The notes under the pieces are model-generated. The model was not told where the DNA came from and searched no databases. It saw only the letters and a list, made by a program, of their open reading frames with translations. Both the position numbers and the translations under genes were made by a program. A stretch of DNA of 64,000 bases from Deltaproteobacteria bacterium ADurb.Bin207 (GTDB lineage Bacteria; Myxococcota_A; Polyangia; Polyangiales; Polyangiaceae): positions 30,428 to 94,427 of the forward strand of contig MWCO01000016.1 in assembly GCA_002070115.1 (NCBI GenBank). Reading direction: 5' to 3'. The stretch's first letter is position 1, and every line of letters begins with the position of its first letter. Positions 43,772 through 52,565 of the stretch are shown piece by piece.

Positions 43772-45261
43772 GACCCCTCGACAACACGGTGGGAACGAGG
43801 TGACTTTTTACAAGCGCGCATAATATGTTCGATGATATGCGGGGGGGTCGCGTCGTGGTGCCCAAAGGATAATTCCGTCACCTGAGGTCCGGAAAGAGCC
43901 AGGCGCTGGGTGACCTGGGGAACCCGGTTCCATCGCGACGAAAGCACGATCATGGTGGACCGGGGCTGCATTCGCGCCCAGGCAAGGGCTGGGAAAAGCC
44001 CCTGGCCCCGCTGCTCGAGCCGCCCTACGCCATCGACGATGAGCACATCCGAGGTTTCCACATCTTCCCGCAACCATTCACAAGCTCGAACCAGCGCGTT
44101 TTTATGAAAGGTCAGTTCGCAAAACCGCTCTCCTTGGTTCCGACGGCCGGTCAAGTTTCGCTCGGCAATGGGGAGACGTTCCGGATGGCGAAGGCGGAAA
44201 AGGTCATAGCCCATCGGTTTGGCCGAAGCGGGTCCGGAGGGAAGTTGCAAAAACCCGCCCACACTTACTCCCCGATGCCGTAAAACATCAACAAGATCAA
44301 GCATTTGCTCTGCTCGGTCCCGCGCCAAAATGGTCCAGCGCACGGCCATCGGCGCTTTTCGTGATGGTTTTTCCGCAACCCATGTGTCGCTTATCGCCAC
44401 CGCTTGCGACGGCCCGGGCTGAATCCCTCTTTCCAGATGCATTCTCCCCCCATGCTCGGCCACATCCGACAGCACCTTTTCCAGATGCGTTTGCAATCCG
44501 GTTTGGGCTGCAATGCACAAGCGCGATAGGGCTGGCTCCTCCATGGCGTCGACACGGACGACGAGTTGCCAGGGCTCGGATAGGATAGGTTCGAAACCAA
44601 GCCCAAATTGCCGAGCCACGGCCTCCGAACCGAACGCTGCATCCACGTCGCCTCGAATGAGCGATGCGCAAGCATCCAGTTCCCCATCCACGGGCAAGAA
44701 TGAACACGCAACATCTTGTGCAGTTCGCTTTTTGGGTAGATAGGCTAGCGTGGCCGGAATGGCCACCACCCCTTCTGCGGTCGTTGCTGCTACAGGCTTC
44801 AACAGCCCCACGATACGGGAGCCCAGCGCAATGCGAACCGTGGCACAGGCTGCTTGCACTGGCTCAACGGCACGAACGATGGCAGCCGTCACTTCGCCAG
44901 ACGAAAGCGCTTCGATGCTTTCCGTCGTGCTGGAAGCGACCGTGGCAAGCCGTAGCCCCGTGGATTGCGCAAGGGCCGCTACCACCGCCCGCGACACCTC
45001 GTTGGCTTCGGCCGCGATCAATGTCGTTGTAGTGGCCGCTGTCCCTGATGAGCTTTCTGCCAACGGTTCTCCCCGTTGATCCGCCCACCGTTGGATGGCA
45101 TCGCGGGAAAAACGCCATTGTCCTCCCACGCGACGCGCGGGCATGCCTTGATGAAGCAGCCGGTACACGTGTTTGGGATGAACGCGCAGCAGGGCGGCCA
45201 CCTCCGCGGTCGTCAGCCAATCGCTGTCATCAGAGGAAGACTCCGGTTTTTTTCGTGTCAT
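43768..45261 (-). CDS. fused regulator: excisionase-type HTH, PBP-like domain and NTPase-like domain
   Basis: A 497-residue protein. Residues about 14-62 are an excisionase/HTH_17-type DNA-binding domain (LTTAEVAALLRVHPKHVYR, VGGQWRFSRDAIQRWADQ). Residues about 80-310 resemble a periplasmic-binding-like domain of the type fused to molybdate-linked regulators (TTLIAAEANEVSRAVVA, then FLPVDGELDACASLIRGDVD). Residues about 320-480 resemble a THEP1-like NTPase (VGGFLQLPSG, DVLIVDGVGRLEQRGQG), but the Walker A loop is not recognisable (WTILARDRAEQM). It heads an operon of five transport genes and probably senses the ligand. The three-part fusion is unusual. Confidence 0.72.
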   Translation of the reverse strand: MTRKKPESSSDDSDWLTTAEVAALLRVHPKHVYRLLHQGMPARRVGGQWRFSRDAIQRWADQRGEPLAESSSGTAATTTTLIAAEANEVSRAVVAALAQSTGLRLATVASSTTESIEALSSGEVTAAIVRAVEPVQAACATVRIALGSRIVGLLKPVAATTAEGVVAIPATLAYLPKKRTAQDVACSFLPVDGELDACASLIRGDVDAAFGSEAVARQFGLGFEPILSEPWQLVVRVDAMEEPALSRLCIAAQTGLQTHLEKVLSDVAEHGGRMHLERGIQPGPSQAVAISDTWVAEKPSRKAPMAVRWTILARDRAEQMLDLVDVLRHRGVSVGGFLQLPSGPASAKPMGYDLFRLRHPERLPIAERNLTGRRNQGERFCELTFHKNALVRACEWLREDVETSDVLIVDGVGRLEQRGQGLFPALAWARMQPRSTMIVLSSRWNRVPQVTQRLALSGPQVTELSFGHHDATPPHIIEHIMRACKKSPRSHRVVEGS

Positions 45262-45288
45262 CGGACCGGAAGAGTGCCTACCTCAGCA

Positions 45289-45306
45289 TGCAACAACTTG
45301 CAACAA
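45289..45306. promoter_or_regulatory. two direct repeats ahead of the regulator gene
   Basis: TGCAACAA occurs at 45289-45296 and again at 45299-45306, ten bases apart (one helical turn). The repeats lie 28-45 bp before the start of the leftward regulator gene at 45261, in the gap to the Cys-rich lipoprotein gene. The placement suits binding by the HTH protein encoded next door. This is an observation of repeats; binding is untested. Confidence 0.4.
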
Positions 45307-45357
45307 TTTTCTACATCGTCTAGGGTGGCTTCCCCAAGAACACGGTCAATCCCCTCA

Positions 45358-46317
45358 TCATCCGCAATTCCCGTAGCAATCCGCGGTTCCATCGCATTGC
45401 GTATGGCGGTAGCAGGTCACATCGCACCAGCGATAGCCAGGAATGAGGCCACAGTTTGGCTCCAGATGGTAGGTCGTGCAGGGGTCCGGATCCGGTTCGG
45501 AGCAATTGGCGATGCTAGCAAGCGATTGATCTTCACTGCTGCACCACACGGACTCGTATTGGGAATAACCAAGAACCGTTTTCATCAGAACCTGACACGA
45601 ATAGGTGCAAGGCTGAAAGGCATGGGAAACGCAACAAACGTTGGAAAAACATAGCTCTGTCGATGCACAAGGTCCGCAGTCGAGTGTCCCGCCACAACCA
45701 TCGTCGATGATGCCACATTCGAACCCATACATCTGGCAGCTCACAGGCGTGCAAGGCTCTGGATCGCAGCGATTGGCGGTCTGGATACCGCAATACAATC
45801 CCGATCCGCAGGTTCCACAAGACAAGGAGTTGCCGCAGTCGTCCACGATCGAGCCACATTCGGCCCCCATCGAGGCGCACGTCACCTGGGGCACGCAAGC
45901 GCATTGGTTCGGGATTCCCGCGCCTCCACAAATTTTGCCGTCCTCGCATTCACCACAATCGACAACGCTGGCGCAACCATCGGAAAGGCTTCCACAAGCA
46001 GCTCCAAGCTGCACGCAGGTTTTGGGGGTGCAGACTCCAATCCCGCATTTATTAGGACCTGCGCCACCACAGGTCTGACCTTGTGCGCAGGTACCGCAAT
46101 CCAGCATCCCTCCGCAACCATCGAGAACCAGTCCGCAGGTTACATCGAGTTGCACGCAGGTTTTGGGCGCGCAGGCCCCTGTTTCCGCACCTGCATCAGA
46201 ATTTTTTGCATTGGACGCATATCCCGATGGCACCTCGCCGCAGCCCACGCAGAGCGCAAGGACAAGCCAATCGATTGCAAGGCCACCGACTCGAAACACG
46301 GTGAGCGAGTATAGCAT
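45358..46317 (-). CDS. Cys-rich repeat lipoprotein
   Basis: A 319-residue lipoprotein (signal WLVLALCVGC, lipobox CVGC at Cys26). Four tandem Cys-rich units of about 45 residues lie at residues 49-95, 96-140, 141-188 and 189-229, each with the pattern C-x-P-x-T/S-C, then C-G...D-G/D-C...C-G-x-C and a final C-G or C-F. A further Cys-rich tail ends near CDGTADCYGNCG. Such repeats are common in myxobacterial surface proteins and form disulfides; no enzyme motif is visible. It is co-directional with the HTH regulator 96 bp downstream. Confidence 0.78.
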   Translation of the reverse strand: MLYSLTVFRVGGLAIDWLVLALCVGCGEVPSGYASNAKNSDAGAETGACAPKTCVQLDVTCGLVLDGCGGMLDCGTCAQGQTCGGAGPNKCGIGVCTPKTCVQLGAACGSLSDGCASVVDCGECEDGKICGGAGIPNQCACVPQVTCASMGAECGSIVDDCGNSLSCGTCGSGLYCGIQTANRCDPEPCTPVSCQMYGFECGIIDDGCGGTLDCGPCASTELCFSNVCCVSHAFQPCTYSCQVLMKTVLGYSQYESVWCSSEDQSLASIANCSEPDPDPCTTYHLEPNCGLIPGYRWCDVTCYRHTQCDGTADCYGNCG

Positions 46318-46502
46318 GGCCGAGACCTGTTCACCATGAACCGGAAGGGTTGCTTCGCTCGGAATGTCTCGAGCAGCTCCTCATCGAAGCCCTGACCCCT
46401 GCGGCAACCATGAAATCGTAGACCAGCAAAAATTCCTTCCCTTCGAAATCACCAGCCGGTGTATCCTTCGCTCCCATCGGATAAAGCGCGAGGAGGTACT
46501 CG

Positions 46503-48047
46503 ATGAGGGCGATTGTATTTGTGATTTGTGCCGTGGGCACTGCCTTGGCCGCCTGTTCGACCGACGAAAACGATTCTTCCAGCGCTGCTGGAGGTTCAGC
46601 AGGGGCAGCCGGCGCCGCGGGAAGTCCGACAGCAGGGGCGGGCGGAACCAACGCGGGAGGCACGAGCACCGGCGGCATGGGCGGAGGCTCGAACACCGGC
46701 GGCACGAGCACCGGCGGCACGGGCGGAGGCTCGAACACCGGGGGCGCGAGCACCGGCGGCATGGGCGGGGGCTCGAACACCGGGGGCGCGAGCACCGGCG
46801 GCATGGGCGGGGGCTCGAACACCGGGGGCACGGGAGGCGGTTCCACGGCAAGCACTTGTGAACCGATGCCTCCTCCCACCGGAGCAACGACCCTCGTGAC
46901 CCCGGCCATGACGGGCCAGCTCCAATCACTCATTTTCAATGCCTCCCCTCATGAGACTTTCGTGTTTGCGAGCGGAACCTATGCCCTCGAAGGCGCCTAC
47001 CTATGGGTCCGCGCTCCAGGCGTAACCCTGCGATCTGAAAGCGGAAATCCTGAAGATGTCGTACTCGATGGCGGTTATCAATCGAGCGAAATCGTCACCA
47101 TTGCTGCTTCCGACGTGACCATCGCCGAATTGTCCATTCGCCGTGCCTTTACCCACCCCATTCATGTTACCGGTTCGGACACCGGCCCTACGGTCAACAC
47201 ACGCATTTATCGCGTATTCATCACAGACCCTCGCGAACAGGCCATCAAAATCAATCCCAGCTCGAATCCGGTCCATTTCGCTGACGACGGCGAGATCGCG
47301 TGCAGCCGGATCGTCATGACCGATGCGGGAAGAGGGCACGTTAGCGACTGCTATACCGGGGGAGTCGATGCCCATCAGGCCCGGGGATGGCTTCTTCGGG
47401 ACAATGAAATCGAGGGCTTTTGGTGCGAATCCGGCTTGGCGGAACACGCCATCCACTTTTGGCGCGGATGCCGGGATACCATGGTGGAGCGCAATGTATT
47501 GGTCGACAACGCCCGGGGAGTGGGACTTGGGATGGCCACCTCCGGCTCTGCTCGAACCTACCCGGACAATCCTTGCCCCGCCGCGGGCGGAGCCTATGTC
47601 GACCATTACGGAGGGATCGTTCGAAATAACTTCATCGTAGGAAAACGCCCCGAGTTATTCTCATCGCAAGACGGTTTCGATACGGGAATCGGGCTCTGGT
47701 CCGCCTGCAACGCGGTGGCCGTCCACAACACCATCGTGGCTACAAACAGCCTATTTTCCGCGATTGAATGGCGCTTTTCCACGTCTACCGGGATTCGTAT
47801 CCTCAACAATCTCGCCACCCATGCGCTGCGAGAGCGCGACGGTGCCTCCGCTGAATCGCAAGGAAATATCGACAATGCGGCTCTTTCACAATTCGAGGAT
47901 GTCGCCGCTGCCAACTTGCATCTCAAAGCGGGCTCCTCCGCCATCGACCACGGGGTATCCGTGGGTCCTGGTCTGTGCGCGGAAGATATCGACGGAGACT
48001 TACGAGACGCAACACCTGATGTAGGCGCCGACGAACGCTTGCCTTGA
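46503..48047 (+). CDS. lipoprotein with Gly-rich repeat and beta-helix domain
   Basis: A 514-residue protein with a lipoprotein signal (RAIVFVICAVGTALAAC, lipobox LAAC). The linker from about residue 25 to 116 is nearly all Gly/Ser/Thr/Asn/Ala. From about 120 on, the sequence has the repeated strand pattern of a right-handed beta-helix (LRSESGNPEDVVLDGGYQS, IVTIAASDVTIAELSIRRAF, RIYRVFITDPREQAIKINPS, GWLLRDNEIEGFWCESGLAE). Such domains bind or cleave polysaccharides; catalytic residues are not obvious, and AIHFWRGCRDTMVERNVLVD is the only feature like an enzyme site. The start at 46503 is the first ATG before the signal peptide. Confidence 0.8.
   Translation: MRAIVFVICAVGTALAACSTDENDSSSAAGGSAGAAGAAGSPTAGAGGTNAGGTSTGGMGGGSNTGGTSTGGTGGGSNTGGASTGGMGGGSNTGGASTGGMGGGSNTGGTGGGSTASTCEPMPPPTGATTLVTPAMTGQLQSLIFNASPHETFVFASGTYALEGAYLWVRAPGVTLRSESGNPEDVVLDGGYQSSEIVTIAASDVTIAELSIRRAFTHPIHVTGSDTGPTVNTRIYRVFITDPREQAIKINPSSNPVHFADDGEIACSRIVMTDAGRGHVSDCYTGGVDAHQARGWLLRDNEIEGFWCESGLAEHAIHFWRGCRDTMVERNVLVDNARGVGLGMATSGSARTYPDNPCPAAGGAYVDHYGGIVRNNFIVGKRPELFSSQDGFDTGIGLWSACNAVAVHNTIVATNSLFSAIEWRFSTSTGIRILNNLATHALRERDGASAESQGNIDNAALSQFEDVAAANLHLKAGSSAIDHGVSVGPGLCAEDIDGDLRDATPDVGADERLP
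46656..46823 (+). repeat. 42-bp minisatellite, four units, inside the lipoprotein gene
   Basis: Four tandem 42-base units code for GGTSTGGMGGGSNT or the variants with A for T at position 3 or T for M at position 8. The units at 46656-46697, 46698-46739, 46740-46781 and 46782-46823 are nearly identical, so unit number could vary between strains. The peptide would be a flexible linker between the lipid anchor and the beta-helix. Confidence 0.9.
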
Positions 48048-48111
48048 CCGAAGCAAAGGCATCGTGTACACTTTTACAGTTTGTCCGGTGATTGCTTCCG
48101 GGGAGGTTACC

Positions 48112-49368
48112 ATGGCCTGTTCACGTATCCGCACAGCCCACGAAATCGCTGGGATCCTAGTTGTATGTCTTGCAGCTTGCTCAGGTTCGATATCGGAAGA
48201 CACTCCTGCTGGTGCCGGTGGCGCCTCGGGAAGCGTGGGCCAGGCAGGAAGCGCTGGAGCAAGTGGTTCCAGCGGTGCCAGTGGGTTAGGTGGGAGCAGC
48301 GGCACGGCTGGCGGTGAGCCCATCGCCCCCGTACCGGGGGTCGCCACGGACATCACGTTAAAAGTCTATTCCAACGGATGGGGAGAGCTGCTCGATACGC
48401 TCACCCTCGCGACCGAAGGCAGCATTGTCATCGATATTGACGAACAAAACCCTTATTCGGATCCTCCCTCTTATGATATCTACGCAACAGCCAAAGGCTA
48501 TTATACCGAGTTGTATCATTGCAACAAGGGCGAGAGCATCGATGTGGATCTCGATGCTGTCCCCAACGAACCCAATGCGCTCGCAGGAGTGATATTTGCT
48601 CAACAAAGCTACTTCGCCGATTGTTACTTCGATAACGCTACGGTGAACCTCATCGACCCCACGGGGGGTTCCCGGACGCTACAAACCGATAGCCAAGGCC
48701 GGTATGGCATCCGAAACATGCCGCTTGGCGACTATACGATCTCTTTTACGTACCAGGGGATGCCCTTTTCCTTCGACCTCGTGAATACGGCTGCCACGGA
48801 TTATGCCGACCTGGCTTTCAAGGAACCCATGCAAGCCGATGCGCCCAACCTATACCTTTATCCGACCGAAAACACCCGGCTCCACGTGTCGTTGCGTTTT
48901 CCCCAAGGTGGCGCCATCATCGACTCGGTTCCTGATTACGGCAACGGTTGGGATGTTCTTGTTTCCCCGGAGGGAATCATCGATGACACCTTCGGTTACC
49001 TTTTTTACGAGGCAAGTCTTCCCCCCACGGTGACCACCGCCCAAGGGTGGCTGCTCGATGGCACCCGATTCGAAGCCTCGATGCAAGAATTGTTGGAACG
49101 AATCGGCTTTGTCGGAAGGGAGGTGCAGGACTTCCTCGATTATTGGATCCCGATTCTCGAAGGCTCCCGATGGTACGCGGTCTATCCCCAAGACCCGGAC
49201 AAGCTCATCACGCTGGATATTTCTCCTGCTCCGGACAGAATCCTCCGCTCCTTGCTGTTCATACGACCTTTGAACCACAAGATCGATATCCTCGAGCCAG
49301 CCCCTCCCGAACCATTTTCAAGAGAAGGTTATGTCGCCGCGGAATGGGGTGTTCTTCAGGGCATTTGA
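48112..49368 (+). CDS. first of two tandem lipoprotein paralogues
   Basis: A 418-residue lipoprotein starting at the ATG at 48112 behind GGGGAGG; a GTG at 48064 is in frame but lacks a site. The lipobox is LAAC. A Gly/Ser/Ala-rich linker (to about residue 70) is followed by a carboxypeptidase-regulatory-like beta segment (LAGVIFAQQSYFADCYFDNA, YGIRNMPLGDYTISF). The C-terminal domain has the pattern NLYLYPTENT, FPQGG, PDYGNGWDVLVSPEG, then FGYLFYEASLPP. The last part is known to me from uncharacterised proteins of other phyla with YLYP-x-T and GWxV motifs, and no function is known. The next gene is a paralogue. Confidence 0.75.
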   Translation: MACSRIRTAHEIAGILVVCLAACSGSISEDTPAGAGGASGSVGQAGSAGASGSSGASGLGGSSGTAGGEPIAPVPGVATDITLKVYSNGWGELLDTLTLATEGSIVIDIDEQNPYSDPPSYDIYATAKGYYTELYHCNKGESIDVDLDAVPNEPNALAGVIFAQQSYFADCYFDNATVNLIDPTGGSRTLQTDSQGRYGIRNMPLGDYTISFTYQGMPFSFDLVNTAATDYADLAFKEPMQADAPNLYLYPTENTRLHVSLRFPQGGAIIDSVPDYGNGWDVLVSPEGIIDDTFGYLFYEASLPPTVTTAQGWLLDGTRFEASMQELLERIGFVGREVQDFLDYWIPILEGSRWYAVYPQDPDKLITLDISPAPDRILRSLLFIRPLNHKIDILEPAPPEPFSREGYVAAEWGVLQGI

Positions 49369-49632
49369 ACCAATTCGACTCAAAAATAGGCAACATCTTG
49401 TGATTGAGCATCGTCAATCGAGAGTTTTTCAGGGAGCGCAATCGCACAAACGCTTGACATTGCGTATTTCCTACTCCACCGCGAACTGGAATGGCACGAT
49501 GTTTCCGGCTCAATACCAAGCCCGCGGGCAGCGTTCGGAACGCTTCGTCACCACGATGAACCTCGAGCATTCATACAAGTTGGCTCCACATTTGCTTTAC
49601 AACTGCTCATAGAACACCTCTGAGGAATAGCC

Positions 49633-50892
49633 ATGGCACACCTTCGTCTACCCCTATTGCGAGAAACATTTGTAATCCTTGCGTTTTTTCTTGCGGCCTG
49701 TTCCGGAACCGTAGAAAAGGAAGAGGCACAGAACGACACAGGAGGCTCATCAGGAGCCGGCGGTCAAGCGGGAAGCGGAGGGACAAGCGGTTCAGGAGGC
49801 GTCGCAGGCTCGGGCGGCACCAGCGGGTCAGGTGGCGGAGATCCCATCACACCGCTTCCAGGAGTGGCCACCGATATCACCCTGGAAGTCTATTCGGATG
49901 GCTGGGGAACGCTGCTCGATACCCTCACCCTCGCCACCGAAGGCAGCATTGTCATCGATGTCAAAGAGCCAAACCCCTATTCGGATCCCCCCGCCTATTA
50001 TATCTATGCCAAAGCCAAAGGCTTCTATACGGAACTATATAATTGCACCAAAGGCCAGAGCATCGATGTGGACCTCGATGCCGTTCCTGAGGAACCCAAT
50101 GCCCTCGCCGGGGTGATGTTTGCCAAACAATCCTATTTTTCGGATTGCTACTTCGCCAACGCCTCGGTGAACCTCATCGACCCCTCGGGCGTCACCAGGA
50201 TTTTGCAAACCGATAGCCAGGGTCGCTATGGAATCCGGGAGCTGCCCCTGGGAGACTACAAAATCGCCTTTGATTACCAAGGGATGCCCTTTTCTTTCGA
50301 CCTGGTGAATGGCCCGGGTACGGATTACGCCGACCTGGGGTTCATGGAACCCATGCAAGCCGCTGCCCCCAATCTCTACCTATACCCCACCTCGAACACG
50401 CAAGTGAAAGTCTCCCTGAGCTTCCCCCAAGGAGGTTCCGTCATCGAATCCATCCCCGACTACGGTACGGGCTGGGATGTGCTGGTTTCCCCGGAAGGAA
50501 TCATCGATAACACCTTTGATTACCTTTTCTACGAAGCAAGCCTCCCGCCCAATGTCACCACTTCCGAAGGTTGGATGCTCGATGGCGCCCACCTCGACGC
50601 CTCCCTGCGAGAACTGCTGGAACGCGTCGGTTTCGTCGGAAGAGAAGTTCAGGACTTCCTCGACTATTGGGTTCCCATCCTCGAAGGCTCTCCCTATTAT
50701 GCCGTCTATCCCCAAGATCCGGAAAAACTCGTGACGCTGCATATCTCCCCAGCGCCAGAAAAAATCCTGCGCGCCCTATGGTTCATCCGACCCCTGAACC
50801 ACACCATCAATATCGTCGAACCCACCCCGCCCGAACCTTTCCAACGTCAAGGATATGTAGCCGCGGAATGGGGCGTGCTGCGCGGTATTTGA
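49633..50892 (+). CDS. second tandem lipoprotein paralogue
   Basis: A 419-residue lipoprotein (signal ETFVILAFFLAAC, lipobox LAAC). Its mature part parallels the preceding gene almost residue for residue: VATDITLEVYSDGWGTLLD, LAGVMFAKQSYFSDCYFANA, FPQGGSVIESIPDYGTGWDV, then DYLFYEASLPPNVTT and FVGREVQDFLDYWVP. The linker differs and is Gly/Ser-rich. It is a recent duplicate, as the third-codon positions also agree over long runs. A 264-bp gap separates the genes. The two could act as a pair or differ in ligand; nothing here decides. Confidence 0.75.
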   Translation: MAHLRLPLLRETFVILAFFLAACSGTVEKEEAQNDTGGSSGAGGQAGSGGTSGSGGVAGSGGTSGSGGGDPITPLPGVATDITLEVYSDGWGTLLDTLTLATEGSIVIDVKEPNPYSDPPAYYIYAKAKGFYTELYNCTKGQSIDVDLDAVPEEPNALAGVMFAKQSYFSDCYFANASVNLIDPSGVTRILQTDSQGRYGIRELPLGDYKIAFDYQGMPFSFDLVNGPGTDYADLGFMEPMQAAAPNLYLYPTSNTQVKVSLSFPQGGSVIESIPDYGTGWDVLVSPEGIIDNTFDYLFYEASLPPNVTTSEGWMLDGAHLDASLRELLERVGFVGREVQDFLDYWVPILEGSPYYAVYPQDPEKLVTLHISPAPEKILRALWFIRPLNHTINIVEPTPPEPFQRQGYVAAEWGVLRGI

Positions 50893-51074
50893 TCCATCCC
50901 CAGCATGGTCAACACTGCGCAACGTATGATCTTTTCCTACGTAATTACAACAATATACCTTAGTTCGTCTTCAGCCTCGGCACACCTCTAATGTTGTGCC
51001 TCCATCTCATCTCCAGGCAAGGGACAGGGGGCTAGCCGAGAACCGTCCAGCCCATTTCGATACGATAAGCGAAA

Positions 51075-52565
51075 TCAACCGTCGAGGGTGACCTCAGGCC
51101 AATCGCCGGTTTTGAGGTAATCATCGATCGACTTGGCCGCCGTACGCCCAGCGCCCATGGCCAAAATCACGGTGGCGGCCCCGAGCACGATATCCCCTCC
51201 GGCCCAGACGCCCCGAAGGCTCGTGCGACCGGTGGCCTTTTCCGCTTTGATATTGCCCCATTTTTTGGTGTCGAGCCCTTCGGTGGTCCGCGGAATCAAC
51301 GGATTCGGGCCGTTGCCAATCGCTACGATCACCGTATCCACCTCGAGATCCACGTACTCGCCGGTGGGCACGGGGCGGCGACGACCGCTGGCATCGGGCT
51401 CGCCGAGTTCCATTCGCTCGCAAATCGCTTTACAAACGCGCCCCTGAGCATCGCCTTCATAGCGAATGGGGCTATGCAGGAAGAAGAACTTGATCCCCTC
51501 CTCTTCCGCGTGTTCGACTTCTTCCACGCGGGCGGGCATCTCTTTGCGCGTGCGGCGATACACGAGATAGACGTTATCCGCTCCGAGACGTTTGGCCGTT
51601 CTTGCCCCGTCCATCGCAACGTTCCCCCCTCCGACGACCGCCACATTTTTGCTTTTGGCCACCGGCGTATCGGAGTCGGGGTCATAGGCTTTCATCAGAT
51701 TGACTCGCGTGAGGTACTCGTTGGCGGAGTAGATGCCGTTCAGGTTTTCACCCGGAAGGTTCATGAAATAGGGCAAACCAGCGCCCGTGGCGACGAAGAT
51801 GGCGTCGTAGGTTTCTTGCAGTTCGGTCATCGTGATGGTCTGGCCGATGACGACACTGTTATGCAGTTCGACGCCGGCTTTTTCGAGTTGCTGCACCTCG
51901 AATTCGACGATTTTTTTCGGCAAGCGGAATTCGGGGATACCGTAGACGAGCACACCGCCGGGCTTGTGCAGGGCTTCGTAAAGGACGACTTTATGGCCGA
52001 ATCGCACGAGGTCGGCTGCTGCCGTGAGCCCCGCTGGACCAGCTCCTACGATCGCCACTTTCTTTCCCGTGGGTTCTCCGGGAACGAGCGGTTGCACCTT
52101 GTTGTGCTCCCGTTCCCAATCCGCGAGAAAGCGCTCGAGACGTCCGATCGCCACGGGAGCGTTCTTTTTTCCGACGATACACTGCTTTTCGCATTGCTCT
52201 TCCTGGGGGCAGACACGCCCGCAGATGGCGGGAAGGATATTGTCTTGCTTGAGGACACGGGCGCCCCCTTCAAAATCCCCTTCTGCGATTTTCTCGAGAA
52301 ATCCGGGGATATTGATGCCTACGGGGCAACCATCGATGCAGGTTGGCTTTTTGCATTTGATGCAACGAAGTGCTTCGATACGAGCGACGTTCTCCTCGAA
52401 GCCCAGGGGCACTTCGAGAAAGTTATAGATTCGCTCTTCGGCGCTTTGTTCTGGCATGACCTGACGCGGGATGGCCATGCGCTCCTTGTTGGAAAGCTTG
52501 GGCTCTGCGCCCGCGGGCAAATCGATCTTCGGAGTGACAACCGCCTTGTCGTGTGCCGTGCTCAT
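51075..52565 (-). CDS. GltA/NfnB-type NADPH-dependent flavoprotein
   Basis: A 496-residue flavoprotein with an N-terminal region holding two [4Fe-4S] cluster Cys sets (CIKCKKPTCIDGCPVGI, then CGRVCPQEEQCEKQC), the FAD site GAGPAGLTAAADL and a second nucleotide-binding loop GGGNVAMDGARTAKRLG. It is the small-subunit-type protein of NADPH glutamate synthase, and together with the next gene equals NfnB of the electron-bifurcating NADH/ferredoxin:NADP transhydrogenase. I cannot tell which of these it is from sequence alone. The ATG overlaps the partner's stop (ATGA), a strict pair. Confidence 0.85.
   Translation of the reverse strand: MSTAHDKAVVTPKIDLPAGAEPKLSNKERMAIPRQVMPEQSAEERIYNFLEVPLGFEENVARIEALRCIKCKKPTCIDGCPVGINIPGFLEKIAEGDFEGGARVLKQDNILPAICGRVCPQEEQCEKQCIVGKKNAPVAIGRLERFLADWEREHNKVQPLVPGEPTGKKVAIVGAGPAGLTAAADLVRFGHKVVLYEALHKPGGVLVYGIPEFRLPKKIVEFEVQQLEKAGVELHNSVVIGQTITMTELQETYDAIFVATGAGLPYFMNLPGENLNGIYSANEYLTRVNLMKAYDPDSDTPVAKSKNVAVVGGGNVAMDGARTAKRLGADNVYLVYRRTRKEMPARVEEVEHAEEEGIKFFFLHSPIRYEGDAQGRVCKAICERMELGEPDASGRRRPVPTGEYVDLEVDTVIVAIGNGPNPLIPRTTEGLDTKKWGNIKAEKATGRTSLRGVWAGGDIVLGAATVILAMGAGRTAAKSIDDYLKTGDWPEVTLDG

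Noticed and set aside
46331..46939. Minus-strand frame rich in PPMPPVLAPP repeats
   Set aside because: It is the antisense shadow of the Gly-rich minisatellite and its lipoprotein gene, and lacks a ribosome site.
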